From assembly GCA_910592205.1 (NCBI GenBank), contig CAJVPJ010000180.1, positions 1 to 37,226 of the forward strand: 37,226 bases of DNA, read 5' to 3'. The position numbers and the translations under genes are program-made. The stretch comes from Paraglomus occultum (lineage: Eukaryota > Glomeromycota > Glomeromycetes > Paraglomerales > Paraglomeraceae). The stretch's first letter is position 1. Each line of letters begins with the position of its first letter. The notes below the pieces were generated by a model. It did no database searches and was not told where the DNA came from. It worked only from the letters and a program-made list of their open reading frames with translations. Of this stretch, positions 1 through 13,050 are shown piece after piece.

Positions 1-914
1 CGGTAAATGGGTATTTGAAGGTTAGTGCGAAAAATAAATAAGGGAAAGAACAACTTGACGGACGAATACGCATCGGGAAACCATCAAAAAGAGTTAGTTT
101 ATATGCATAATGGTAGCGTTGGAAATGTACCTTATGCTAACAAAAAACTTTGTTCATTGTACCGATTAGTGTAGCTACACGCAAATTGTATCTCCGTCAC
201 TTAATATTCATTCCGTCACGTTACTTCCATCATGCTCTATATTGCGATAGATATTTGTTAGAAATTGTCGGTCTTCTTACTGAGAATAAAGCAGCTCTTA
301 ATATAATATCGCTATATAATCCTGTCATTATAACATGATGAAATTGTTATGGTAACGCGTACGGGGTTAAGTTTTTTATTACGTATTACGAGACTATATC
401 TGTATTGACGAGTTTGTGCAGAGGTGGTTATTGCTATCGGCACGAGATACCGTTGTAGTAACTGTTGCTGCGTGTAACTGGAAACGTTATTCTTCTAATG
501 GATAGAATTTTGTATCTGATTGTTAACGTGAGAGAACACAATAGATAGAATAAATAACAGTATCAAGCGGAAAATATGATGGATAATAAGGACATGAGTT
601 GCGCCCAACTTTCCATTACAAGTAAGCTTTTGACAGCCATAAGTCACAAGCCATAGCCCCCCCCCCCCCCCCAGAATGCCGTCTACCAGCCACAGGAGAA
701 TGTCAATGAGTTTTATTACGCTTAGTATTAATTATAAATTTTGACATATCCAAAAGAGGTAAGACCACAACTACGAGACCACTAAAATTACCAGCATTGT
801 AGAAGCAACAAAATAGTCATATTTAATATAGCCTGAGGCTTTCAAACTCTTCATCACGACGATTGGTAGCCAACAACGTGTGATTTGACCCTGAAATTAA
901 CAAAAACATCCTAC
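1..914. other. Gene-free stretch downstream of the helicase gene
   Basis: I see no convincing coding region on either strand. The stretch contains the 3' flank of the minus-strand helicase gene, including an AATAAA on the minus strand at 712-717, about 200 nt past the stop codon, which could be its polyadenylation signal. A run of 16 C lies at 657-672. The short open frames here look random. Confidence 0.5.
657..672. repeat. Homopolymer run of 16 C
   Basis: Sixteen consecutive C residues in otherwise AT-rich DNA. Such a run is prone to length error in replication and in sequencing, so its exact length should not be trusted. Confidence 0.9.
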
Positions 915-3900
915 TTAGTACCTTATGTATGGTTTTGCATGAACACGTACGTATCCATAGTTACCGCCGATTGTTTCTCTGCAATCCGGACATCTGCTTG
1001 TTTGCATCGCACGTCCGCATCCGTCAATTGTATATGTATGTCCATTGGGACAAGTATACCTGTATCAAGTAATACGTTGAATAACCGCGCTACTTACAAG
1101 CATACGAAAGTTCAATATCATCACTTACCAATGACCTCCTCCGATAAACTCTTCGTTCATTGCTTGAAATATCTCTATCTTTTCCTTTTTCGTTAGTACT
1201 CCCCCTCTGGCCAAATTCGTAACTTGTTCAATTTCTTTTACTATATTTTCCATTCTATTCTCACATTGGGTTTGGAAATGGTCGGCCTGAAGTTGGGGAA
1301 ATATTTCGTTGATTAGAACTGTGAATTGATCAACGATTTCTTTACATTGTGCGATGGTATTCTTTCTCTCTTGCTCAACGACGTCGTCCGACATCTTCTT
1401 GTGTTGGAGGGTATATCGGTAGAAACGGCATCTTGCTTCGGCCAGTTCGATAGTAGCCGTCACGTATTGGCGATAGTATTTGGTTTCCTTGGATACTCTG
1501 ATAATAGAATTCAGGTGGTATATCATTGATTCAAGAATAAAGAGACCAAATTTAATCCAACAATATCGAGTATCACCAGTCAATTCATCAGTTAATGACT
1601 GAACTACGTGATCGGCTTCTTGAAACAAGATCTTCTGAACATTGACTATAACAAGGAATATCTCCAAATAGCATTTGCGATCTATCACTGGAAATACCAT
1701 TCCTACTCCATGAAACGATTCACGTTGTAGGGAAAGTATCATATTATCGGAATCGCCGTCTGAGATGTTCAGTTTGTCAGTCGCTTGAATAATACAATCC
1801 ATTTCATTTACCCTGGATCTAAACAGATGTGATACTGCCGCTCCGAAAGTTGCCTTCCATGGAGGAGTCTTAGTCTCGGCCAGCAGGATTGACAGATCAC
1901 TATATATCCGAATCAGGTCAATATTATGTATAATCCAGTAATTAGTATGACTGCGCGGTATTTCATAAATCTTGCGAAGTTTAACAAATTCATCCAAGTG
2001 AGTGAGCTCTTGAACTTCTAAATTTTTTGGAGGCTTAGGTAATTCAGGGCACTTTTCATCGTGTTTGGCGCGAAACAATTGCTCAAATTTCTTGAGAAAG
2101 TGGTTTCGTTTTTTGTCAAGCGCGTCGACGGCTTTTCGAACCTTTTCAGTATACGATCGTAACAAGTTTGTATACTTTAACAAAAATTTCTTGCTCTGCA
2201 TGTCCAATATCGCCTTCTTAATCGGCCTCCCATATCTTCTAATATTCGTAATTGGATGCCGACACATTGGACATCTTTGAATACTTCCTAGTTCATTAGG
2301 AAGTGTACAAATCTTAATCCAAATCTTTTCAAAAGCTGCCTCTCCGTCGATACCATCATAATATTTACTCATTCCTAACTGTTTGTCTAGATAAGCCATT
2401 GTAAATGCATGGTTACATTCCAGAACAATCATTCTGTTAAGATTCCAATCAACTTGGTCAAACTCATCCAACATAGCCATATCTGACATTTGTCTCTGAA
2501 TATGGGGTGGGGCACAAATGGGACAAAATTCGACGGGGACACACTCTTCTCCACATACACCAGGACATTGATGTTTGCAGGGCAACAGTTTCTCGCATCG
2601 CTTGTTACACGGCAAACGAATGCAAGGAGACCCGCAACTTAACAAACACTTTTTCTGATGGTCGCATTGCCAGTCGCATGGCTCTGCACAGACATTACAC
2701 GGTTCAGAGCACTTTTTACTGCATGCAGAGTGTTTGCATTTAATCACACATTTGTTAGGGCATGGCGGACATAGTTTTCCGTCGTGGCATTTGCTTTCGC
2801 ATCGATGTTCGCAGTATAAATTGCGATCGCATATCAGCGTGCATGGCGCGTGATTAGACCTTATCACATGCCCTTCTGCATCCAATAGAGCCTCTCCCGT
2901 AGGTGACGCACGAATAGACATGCGTTGACAATAGTCACAATTGGACAGGCAAAGATGACCACAAGGTAACAGGATTCCGCACTTTTGCTTACATATAATA
3001 TCTTTTGGCGCTTCAAAACAATGCCTCTTTTGCTCGTGACCACATCGGGGAAGAATACAATCAACAAGCTCTGTACAATTGATTGCTGTTGGATCACGCG
3101 CTCGGTAACATGGAGCCTTGCTTTTTACATGTCCGCATGGTAATCCGACATTGTTTATCATTATTTCACAATTTCCACATTTATCCCCACATAGGTTGGG
3201 ACAAGTATGTTGACACGGCTCATGTAATCTCTGGCACGGTTTCCCACACTTGATACCAACATGATCCGGATCATCAGAGTGGCACTTGTATTGGCATACG
3301 TGACCGCACTGTAACGTAAACCCACATGGCTCTTGGCATCCGCCATCGGGAGCAAATTCTGAAAACTGTTCAGGTCTCTCGACAAACTTGAGTGTATCGG
3401 GATGCCGATTGCATCGTAATGGGAAAGCATTGCCTAGTTGTTCCTTTTCCCTGAGTATGTCGATTACGGTGGGCCACATTGTTGTATTATCCCGCCGCGC
3501 CCTCTCAGCCAGGAGATCGGCATTTCCCAGTAGAAACATTCCGTGTTTAGCACGGGATAATAATACATTCGTACGGTTTTCAGATTTCAAAAAGCCTATC
3601 GTACCACTGCCATTGGCATGATTCACATTTCTGACAAGTGATATAATAACTATCGTCGCTTCTTCACCTTGAAAGTTGTCAATGGTACGTAATGTTACTT
3701 GCTGAGTTAGCAAATTCCTTGACACCATGGGAATTGGCGCAGATGATGATGCATCCTCTTTGCCTTCGTTGTCCTCAGTCATCCTAGTTATTTGCTCACC
3801 ATCTCTTTCATCAATGATGACTACGAATTGTTTGCTTAATGCATCTCGTATTTGAATCATCTGACCCAAATATGGCGTTAATACAGCAATGTCACCGCTT

Positions 3901-6900
3901 TTATCGTAGCCATTTCGAACAAAATATTTTACCATCGCTACCACCATCTTTACCTCAAATGAGTTCGAGTGTGATTGTACAAATAGATTGCTGCCAGCAG
4001 CATCTTCTGGATTTTTGTGATCGAAGAAAAATAAGTTGTGGGTGGTTCCACGTACACGGGGGTATGCTGCTGTACATTCATGATCTATAAGATCGGGATA
4101 CAGAGTCTTTCTAACTAGATCGGCTATTTCGCTGCGCATTCGCCGTTGCGTCAGTAGTTGGACCATTGGTTTTTCGTCATTGACCAGACGCTCGAACATG
4201 GACCGATCAAGCGCAAACTTTTTGCCGACATTGGAGTCTAGACTGAGTTCATATGTTGTAACATGCGGTCTTAGCTGCAAATGGTCTCCTATAAGAATCA
4301 GATGTTGCGTTTCTTTCAAAGGGGCAAGAATGTGAGCCTCTAAAACTTCGCCCGCTTCTTCGCATACAATAATACGTGGAGCTACTGAACGTATTAATGA
4401 TTGAAATTTAGCAGCCCCATTGGTCGTCATACCAATAACATGAGCTGTTGACAGTATTTTTTTACGAACTCCGTCATGAATGTCTGGAATAAGAAAGGAC
4501 GTTAGAGCTTTGACAACATCCGGCGCATGAAATAAAGGTACATCTCATGTCTTACCGTTAATTTCCTTTCTTTTTCCAGCGAGTGTTTTTTCTAAATCGG
4601 CCAACCGTTGTACAACGTCTTTATGAATAAGTTCCTTCCAATGATTATGCAATTTAGTTCTCTCATTCATACTCATTTTCCATACATTCTGCTCTTGGAG
4701 CAAAATCTCTAATGGTCTATCCGATTCAGGGATTTCCAAATCCTGCTGTTCCCATACTCGAATACCGTCATCTTCTATTCTTTCTACCGATACAAGATTG
4801 GTTGCATCTTCTTCATAAAATAATTTCGTTTCCTGATCTTGCATCCCTTCCTGATCTTGCATCCCTTCCATCTGACCCTGCAAGAACTCATACTGGTTGT
4901 GGGTTGATAAAAGTTGCGGTTCCCTTTGTTTCTGTTTCCCCTTTTCCTTGTTCCGTAAGCTATTCTTAATTTGCTCGAGATCTGAACCATGAAGCCATTG
5001 AGAAAATCGATCCTCATGGCGCTTCCTGTTATTGACAACTTCTTCCCATTCGTCGTCGGAATCCGCATCTTGTTCATTATCCGTATCCGCATGCTTCTCA
5101 CACAGTTGTTCATAAATCGAAGGATAGTTTATTAAAAGAAATAATGATACAGCCTATCAAATAATGTGTTAGTTAGACTCGAATGTAATGCACGTCCAGT
5201 ACGTAAACAACAGTCGTATACAAAAGAAATACTTGCATCCCACGTTATTGCCTTTTGGGACAATTGCCCCGCCAACCTTCCCGCTTCGGTGGACAAACGG
5301 TCTAATTCCTTGTAGGCTTTGGCTAACATGCGGCTTTATGAAAGTAAAATGAATGATGTGAAATGAATTTAATAATAATATATTCCTATAGCTAACCTCT
5401 GTTCAGCCGTCTTTCTTCGATTGCGACATTGTTCCTCCAGACTAAACGGTTTGATCTCTTCTGACTTTGATTGGCCTCCTAAACGAACAATCTGTTTTAT
5501 GCCGGCATGCAAGAGATGTTCAAGGAACTGATCCAGCGCATGATTGGTAAAGCCTGTCACGATATAAAAAACTCAATAAGGAGAAAAGAATAGATTAAAC
5601 ACTGAAAAATAGTACTTACAAATAATCAGCACTGGTCCAATAGCCGCCCTTTTCCGATTTGCGCTATTCAATAACACTTTCATCAACTTTACCCCAACAT
5701 ATGTCTTCGTTAACCAATGCAATGCACGTTAATAAAATAAAATATTAGAATAAAAATCATGAACGATCCTAAAGTACGAAATGTCCATCCAACCTTTCCG
5801 GTGCCAGGTGGACCTAAAAACCACGGAAACCCATGCAGATCAACAACAATTTTATCAATAATTGATTTTATCAGTTAGATGTTTGCTAATACTCTACCTT
5901 CGATTAATGCAATTTCTCTGCACAAGGAGCGAACTAATGCTTCAGCTTGACTTTTATCTAGTACATCTGCTTCAATTATACTTTTTATAGCTCGGTCCTG
6001 CGAGAGCTCGTCCGTCGGATCTAGCATACAATGTTTATTCCTGCCAAGCAAAACTGACAGATCAAATTTAAAACCCGGCGCACGTGCATATAATGGCGGC
6101 TCGAATCCAGCCGATAGATCTTCTTTCGTAACTGGTGCAAGATGTCGAGAAAATGGCAGTGCCCCTGGATTGAAGTCTTGGAGAGCTTTTAATATGTGTA
6201 CATACGCTTCGAAATAAACACCCGTGGATTCTACCATAAACCTATCGGGCGTTTTAGAACTCGCGTCTGGCGTACAATTTATATCTTCCAAAACAATTGG
6301 ATAGATTGAAGTATCCATAAAAGTAACACCGATTGTAGCTTCATACTCATTTGCTAGTGAGTTTGGCTGTCTATCAGTAATAACTAGTATATGGGTGAGA
6401 CCAGAAAAGAGAATTAATTGATCCACACACACTAACGGACAAGATATTCGTTATATTGGCTTGACATGCTCACCTCCAAAATAAAGAGTGTAACCATTCG
6501 TCGAGTTTCTGATACCCTTATCCCCGTCAAGCTTAGAAGCCCATAATACGCAAATCAAACTTCCGTTCAGCAACTTTTTTGATCTGTCCCAATAGTCTTT
6601 CCTTTGCTTCTTGGACTTTCCAGCAGCCTTCGGTGGTTTGAATCCCACTTGAACCAAAAATCCTTTCCGTTTGTCCACCTTAATATTTTTAAATCTGACG
6701 TTTGAATAAACATTCAAGTCTCCGTTGATTTTTCCTTTGTCATATCTGAACCTTCCACTTTTATTTATTAGGTTCGTCATTTGTTGTTCGTTTTCGATTA
6801 AACCTGCTACAAGGTTGTAAAGACCGTCACGTAACGGACGTAACATATCTTCACGTAGAAGACGAAATTGAATATCGAGCATTTTTTTCGGCCCTGCATC

Positions 6901-8171
6901 GAGAAAATGAGGAGCATACGGAAGACTGGATGGAAGAAAGGGACTTCGTTTGCAAAAAATTTCTGCGGGAGTTGGGATGACATCTATATCTTGAAAGTTT
7001 ATTTCATCGTTATCGTGACGCTTTCCAAGCTTCGACAACTCACCTGAATAATGTAACATAAACGACAACGTGTAAATGTTTTAACACGCTGAAGCATAAT
7101 AATAATAATAATAATACACTAAACAAACCATAGCTCACCAGGTGGATCATAATCGCGTTGCAATTCTATTTCCATTGCTATATTTTTTGCATCAATACAT
7201 GGGCTCACGTTTGCGGAACCTGACGCTATGCTTTCTTCTCCCTTTTCTAAACTTTGCTTTCCTATATTTAAAATTCGCTTCATTTTATCCAACTCCTTAT
7301 CGATAATCGTAAAGCAATATGCCGACTTGTCTGCAGCTTCATCCGATAAAATATCTCCAACTATATGGCCACTCGTTAGAAGGTCTTTCCATGCATTATT
7401 CGCTTGTTCTAAGCGTCCCCCAATAACTTGTATTGACAAGTTAAATTTGGCTTCTCGAATTCTTCCGAGTATCTCGTTTATGAATCGTACGAGTACTAAA
7501 ACTATTTGCGCGCAAGTCACAGGTATAAACGCATTATTTTTTAGTAATTCTTGTTCTCCAACGCTGGTGTCTCTCAAAGATCTTCTACGAATTAACTCGT
7601 CTACACAATTTAATACTTGGTCTTGAATAAAACTGTCAACGTATGCATAGACGGCCGAATATATGCCATTAACTTGTCTTTCAAAAGTCGACTCTCTAAC
7701 GCCATTTCTAATAAGCAGAGCTATAAAGGGCAGTATAACTGATTGAAAAGAGACTGATTTTTCCTTTAAACCAGCATCGACGCTAACCGACGAATTGCAA
7801 ATGAGTCTTATTTTAGGTATTCCTTTATCGCTGGCCAGTTTGTTAACCACTTCTTCGGCTAATGGATTCCCTGGAGATGAAGCTATCAGACACGAACTTA
7901 CAAACGACCTCATATCTGAATGATTCCACGGTTCTTCTTTCCTGAGTAGATATGGCCATAGCGTTTCAGTTATCGGAAACCCGGGAGAAAAAAACACGAG
8001 GGTATCGCTTCCCCCCTTGGCAAGAGCAGGCGATTGTAAGTTTTCAAGCAGTTGAAGCTGATAATTTTTGAAGCCTTCAGCTTTCACCAGTTGACGTCTG
8101 AAACGTTCGTCTCTTGTAAGCGGTTGCTTTGGTGGTCGGGACGATTTTGACATCCGTGAACGTTGTTCCAT
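915..8171 (-). CDS. NFX1-type zinc-finger helicase, ZNFX1/Hrr1/SAD-3 class
   Basis: Ten exons on the minus strand: 8171-7139, 7043-6474, 6431-5898, 5813-5794, 5704-5620, 5553-5397, 5333-5222, 5153-4556, 4483-1129 and 1059-915. They total 6609 nt, in frame, giving 2202 aa. All introns are GT-AG, 42-95 nt. It is an SF1 RNA helicase of the UPF1-like group. Walker A GPPGTGKT is at 713-720, motif II EEAG at 1078-1081, GDHLQLRP at 1102-1109, DNFQGEE at 1305-1311 and NVLLSRAKHG at 1342-1351. A Cys/His-rich block of NFX1-type fingers spans about 1419-1693. The last exon supplies an RZ-type finger (C2158, H2162, C2178, C2181), preceded by the hallmark GHWY. An acidic insert lies near 856-875. Relatives are fission-yeast Hrr1, Neurospora SAD-3 and worm ZNFX-1, all in small-RNA silencing, so a role in RNA silencing is inferred. 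Start: first ATG of the long first exon; a second Met at residue 7 is possible. Confidence 0.93.
5794..5813 (-). other. 20-nt microexon (exon 4) carrying the helicase P-loop
   Basis: Exon 3 ends with one base of a Gly codon. This 20-nt exon completes that Gly and encodes PPGTGK, and the next exon starts with the Thr of GPPGTGKT. It is preceded by a T-rich acceptor ending TAG and followed by a weak donor GTTGGA. Reading through either flanking intron meets stop codons, so both splices are required for a working ATPase. Confidence 0.85.
7096..7116. repeat. (AAT)n microsatellite in helicase intron 1
   Basis: About seven trinucleotide units lie inside the first intron of the helicase gene (7044-7138), between the donor and the acceptor. 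Confidence 0.8.
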
Positions 8172-9915
8172 ATGCAGTTACTTGAACAACGATTTTCTAA
8201 AGTGGTATAGACGTTGCTTTTTATTCTGACGACTATAAAATTTTGGTTTGGTCAAAATACGTTATAAAAATACAGTATATTATATTTGCTTTTGCAAACG
8301 AACAAAGGTAACGAAGGAAGCCGTTGCCAATTATTCCCATGACTTTATCTTGCAGATATGGCTATTTTGTCATTGTTATCAAAAAAAGACAAGTGTGCGA
8401 CATAAACACCTGATCAGAAGTTTCGCTTGTTTATCAGGTATTCTTAACAAAATAGATGTACTCTTTACAACCATGTGATACAAATCAATAAACGATAATA
8501 ATCATAATAATAATAATAATAATACCGTGTTTTAATTGTTAAAGTATTAACACGTGTACATTTGACGAGTGAGGCTAATGCATATCGTAAAAAAATTGCT
8601 ATTGGTAACGTTGAAAATGGAAAAGGCGTATGTCAAAAAGGAAAACTAATATTATGATTTAACCAAATTAACTGATATGCATGAAAACAATAAGTGAGCG
8701 AATATAAAATATGTGTCCTCCACTCTTACAAATGATCGAATGTCAGTAAACATGCATGTCTATTTGCTATTAATATTATTGTTTACGTGCGCAACAATAT
8801 CTTGGTTAACAAGCAGTGAAGACTATTCAAGCTACGCTGTGCTCTGTCTAGCCTTAATGCCTCCTGGCAAGCCACTTTTTCGGTTCTTTACAGTTTACCA
8901 TTCTCACTAATCACAACACTAACAACACTCGTGATTTTTAGTCTATCAACTAATCGTCATACACTAGCCGTTTGAGCGTGGGATCAATGGGTACAAGTAT
9001 AACCGTCACGTATCATCGCAGAAAATACTTGCTAACAAGTCTTTGCTCTTAACCCAGTCGGTATTGGTGCTGTGCACAGCTCACGAGTATTTTAAACCGT
9101 TTCAAATTTTTAACACTAAAGGAACGCTAATAAATAGACGCTACCGATTGCCTCGTCTAGTATTTATTTCGTGTCGTTCGAGGTAAAAACGTGACTGAAG
9201 ATTTAGCCCCTATACGAATTGGCTTATAATGCATAAGAATGTGGTGGCCATTGAACTCAAGTGTATTATATCTTGTTTTTCATCCATAAACGCAATTGTG
9301 AATTGGAATACTACCATCGCCGTATTGTAGCAAAGTAAAAAAGATATCCTTTATTTTGGTAATGGTGCTGACTCTAAACTAATTACTAATCTCTCATAAT
9401 GCCAGGCAGACGGTTGATATGTGATGAACCTTTCGCGTAAATATCTAACATTCTTGAAACCGCCTATGTGTTTGCAAAAACTTGTCTATCAGACAACGTC
9501 CATTATCAACGACGACGTTTAAAAAAATCATCCTCATCGTTCCATCTCAAAGCATGTCTCGGCAAAAATCATCTTTTCGCTAAGGTTGGATGGATTTATT
9601 GCATTACAGACATGACAAACGTCCCGACGATAAGAATTAAAGACTGCAAATAATTTATACAAAGAAAATTTGTTTCATGCATCCACAATGTTCCCACCAA
9701 TGGAACTTTTAAACTAAATTGATAAGCCATCTCGCATTATATCTATCTAACTGGACCCGACCATTAACAACACCATATACAATTCTTCATGTTATTTTTA
9801 CTCGGATTATATTATTGTAAACGCCAGAACTTTCTAGGTTAGATCAAATATAATAAGGCAATTAGTAAAGCTAATAGTGCTAATAAAGAAAATCTAAATG
9901 TTGCCTTCAACCGAC
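8172..9915. other. Intergenic, 5' flank of helicase gene and 3' flank of BTB gene
   Basis: No supported gene. It should hold the helicase promoter, since that gene starts at 8171 on the minus strand. An (AAT)n microsatellite lies at 8504-8524. A plus-strand open frame from an ATG at 8740 to 8910 would give 56 aa with a hydrophobic N-terminus like a signal peptide, but nothing else supports it as a gene. Confidence 0.5.
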
Positions 9916-11714
9916 TTACGTTAATTTCTTGGTTCCTCTACCATTCGTCGGAGACTCGGCTGTTGGACTTCTGAGAGTCGAGCTGTTAACATGCCTACCA
10001 GGAAAAAAAATTTGTTGACAAAATTAATACACCTGATCGAATGTAAATGAAAGAGAGTGAAATATAGTTGATGTATATTAACACATACCGTTCTGACTTT
10101 TTGCAAACAGTAAATACTTCATAGTCTTCAATAGTTCCCTTTACATTATCAAATATCGATGGGTATGATTTCGAAATTGATGCCCAAGTCTTGTCATTAT
10201 TGATTGCAAAATCGGGACCGCTTCCAAACGTTGGTCCCTTCGTCGCTTCACAACAAATGGCCTCAGTGCCTGGATTGATGACACGTGATATGGTTGCGGA
10301 ATCGAGGTCCTTATCCTTGTCCAGCATAAATAAAAAGCTAGTACGCGATTGTTGGAAACCATACAATCCCCAATCCAAAGGGTTATATCCGCCAATTAAC
10401 ATCGACGATTTTGCCAGTTTCACTACGAGAATGCTAGGTCCCTTGTTGTCGCAGCGTCGGTGAAATGTAGTGTGATTGAACCCATCACGGCTAGCCCTAA
10501 ATATGACTTTAAAGTCATATGGATTCTTCTGCAACTTGTAGCTGGCATCCTTACTTTTACAATCTGCGAAATATTGCAAGTCAGCCAGGATTATTGTCGT
10601 CACAACGTTAACAAAACATTATTCATCTCACCTATCCAGGTTGCCAGTAGAGCAACTATATTGGATGTAATTGTAGTGGAATCAAAGAATGGAACTCTCG
10701 GCTGCAGAACTGTCGATTCAATATGACATTCAGAGTCCAAATGGTAACTCAAGATGTCTTCATAAAGCGCTTCAGGTAGAATCTTCTTGTAAGGTCGTAC
10801 TTTGCGCGAGAAATCAGCGGGTGGAATCTGGAACCATCGTACTAATGGAATCAATTGATGAACGGTTGCTTCCAATATGGCGTAATCTCCGGAAGTCCAC
10901 TTTGAGATATCAGAGGTGAGCTGACTATTTTGTGCGATGCCCCATTTCATTAAATGCTCATATACGTCAATCTCATCCATAGCTAGATCATCTCGTGTGA
11001 GCAATAGAATCAACATTGATTCATCAATTGAAAGAAAGTTCTCGGAATTAAAAATAAGTTCTGGTGTCTGACAGATAGCTTGGAGACAGTAATCACGTAA
11101 TGACTTGCAAGCAGGATGCTGAAAGACAAGATCGAGTATCTGGACCGGATCTTCCTGGAGCCATTGTGTTTTCTCTTCAATTAAAAAGTTTTGAATGTAA
11201 TTAATTAAGCGATTAAGATCCAGCTCTTCAGCCGCCACAAGAATCTTTAAGATTGATGGGCCATCTTGACCGTCAAGATCAATTGCGCCTGTGTAGATAT
11301 ATCTAGAGTAAAGGGGAAAAATGTTAGATACATATATCATTTTGAACGTTACGGGGGATCGGGGATATAAAAACCAAGCCATAAATTGAAGTGTGCATGG
11401 ATCGCAATAGACTTCAATCAACAAAATAACAAATAATCGCTAATTTCCTACCTGAGTATCAATTCAAAAACTGCGGGCGCAATAGTTTGTTTAATTATAA
11501 CAGAATTCTTTCCATCGGTACTGGATCGTTCATTTGACAAAAGCGCTTTAAAATGTGGGCAACGTATACGTAAAATCAACGAATGTGCCTTCAACTCTTT
11601 CATATCCGGCTCCTCCCCGGCGAATATGGTGACATCACAACTTTCTTTGCTGTCAAGCAATTGACTGAAGTCATTAGATAAGTCATTAAGTAAATCACTC
11701 GGCTTTGCGCACAT
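9916..11714 (-). CDS. BTB-BACK-TLDc domain protein
   Basis: Four exons on the minus strand, 11714-11452, 11302-10632, 10563-10089 and 9994-9916, total 1488 nt and give 495 aa. The introns are 149, 68 and 94 nt with GTAGGA, GTGAGA and GTATGT donors. Residues about 22-125 are a BTB/POZ fold (CDVTIFAG, KAHSLILRIRCPHFKALLS, YIYTGAIDL). A BACK-like helical region follows to about 215. A TLDc domain begins near D295 and includes NPYDFKVIFRASRDGF and GPTFGSGPDFAIN. BTB-BACK modules usually link Cullin-3 ligases to substrates, and TLDc domains are tied to oxidative-stress resistance and V-ATPase binding, so an adaptor role is inferred. Genes with this layout are, from memory, strongly expanded in arbuscular mycorrhizal fungi. 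The final exon adds about 25 polar residues past the TLDc domain, and its acceptor (GGTAG) is the least certain junction. Confidence 0.88.
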
Positions 11715-12529
11715 TAGGTAATAGATGAATATAAGGATAGAGACAAAACGTATAGCGTAGCGTTTATGGAAAGGGTAATATTTCTTTTAGGCAGTTCTTA
11801 TACCAATCAGCGATATTAGTGGTGCACCCCACCCTTGTCGGTGCATATTGTCAATCGTGGTGCAAACCTTTTTGCTGGGCACTGATATTATGCTCGTATC
11901 GTAACACAATGTGTAGTAATACATCAGCTTAAACTCGTGACGTATGATTTCCCGTTTAAAAACAGTACAACTCCGAAACAATGTCAACTAATTAAAGCAA
12001 ATTTTTATTTATATTTTAATTTGTGACTGTGAGACATTAACATTAACATTATTCCTACATTAACATGGGTTCCAACAAGGCTTAGACAGTAAACCAAGAC
12101 CGCTGACATACGCCGTATGGAGGACACGTATCTGCATATGCAGATTTTATCAATATAATTATTAGCCAATAAACCAACAGTACGACCGTTAGGTATTCTG
12201 TGTTATGTACATTGAAACAAAACACTATTTTATAGGTGGGTTTCACACTTATTGAGAACTGATTAATTTTTGAAGAGTAACAAAAAAACATGACAGATCG
12301 TCTGTTAAGCGCTAGCGTGTACCAACCCAAATCTATCGACTTTTGCTGGTCTAGTAATATAATAATAAAAAATAATTAAATCATTAATCGTCAATTGTTC
12401 ACTATAATTATGGCTTGTAGTTGGTTGGTTAGCGTCTCTGTTTCGCTTACAGGCTAGTATTCTATGTGAGAAACGATACTTTAAATAGCGCGCATTACAT
12501 AGATAGGAAGATATAACACTTTGTGCTTT
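11715..12529. other. 5' flank of the BTB gene
   Basis: No supported gene. It should contain the promoter of the minus-strand BTB-TLDc gene. A perfect 16-bp palindrome lies at 12130-12145. Confidence 0.45.
12130..12145. repeat. 16-bp perfect palindrome
   Basis: ATCTGCATATGCAGAT is fully self-complementary with no spacer. It sits about 420 bp upstream of the BTB gene start. It could be a dimeric protein-binding site or chance; no second copy was noticed. Confidence 0.6.
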
Positions 12530-13050
12530 CAACATTTATTACGCATACTTATACGGCAAAATTAAAGATTAACCCATTTGTCAAATTGAATCGAAATGAC
12601 TTTTTTGAAAGAATAGTCTTATCGAGGGTGGATACAATAGTATATGAAAATAAATGGATAAGAGAAAAATTATCGTCTTGTATCGATATAGACGGTTGTA
12701 AACTTAATGAGGTTGTGAAGACATCACCGGATATAAATAGACTTTCTGTGAATTATCCTTCAGAAGAATTATTTCGACATGAATAAGAGAGTAGCATGTG
12801 ACTGTCAAATGGGCTAACCGTATATACTAATGCCGATTTCACAGTATTACATTAACAGATTTTATCGCAAGGTTCGTACCATACGAAGAAATATTACCAA
12901 AGAGTTACGATTAAATATACTTCGATACCATTTGATGAAAACAAATGTATATTTTCATGGACCTCATATAAAGACAAAAGACACAAGTTGGAGATAAAAC
13001 TTTTTATAATAAGAACTAAAAATCATAAACTATTAAAGACGTTGTTGTGA
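12530..13050 (+). pseudogene. Unassigned coding-like fragments, possibly a decayed gene
   Basis: The stretch up to 12786 is open for about 85 codons on the plus strand with a protein-like composition (for example FERIVLSRVDTIVYENKWI) but contains no ATG. After its stop, further plus-strand open pieces follow in shifted frames. One reads DFIARFVPYEEILPKSYD and ends near 12914. Another is open from about 12856 for some 63 codons (including FSWTSYKDKRHKLEIKLF). I recognise no family. The pattern of ATG-less open pieces in changing frames suits either a relic broken by indels or exons of a gene whose other exons I cannot place. It may also be chance in AT-rich DNA. Confidence 0.25.

Noticed and set aside
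885-1196. Plus-strand frame of about 100 codons
   Set aside because: It overlaps the last two exons of the helicase on the opposite strand, which have clear RZ-finger homology.
5132-5329. Helicase exon 7 extended to the stop at 5132
   Set aside because: The downstream exon is in another frame. Splicing at GTATAC (5221) to the acceptor at 5154, with a CTAAC branch site, restores the frame and closes the whole chain.
8740-8910. 56-residue plus-strand frame with a signal-peptide-like N-terminus
   Set aside because: It is short, isolated, in AT-rich intergenic DNA, and has no family features or conserved Cys pattern. A hydrophobic start alone is expected by chance.
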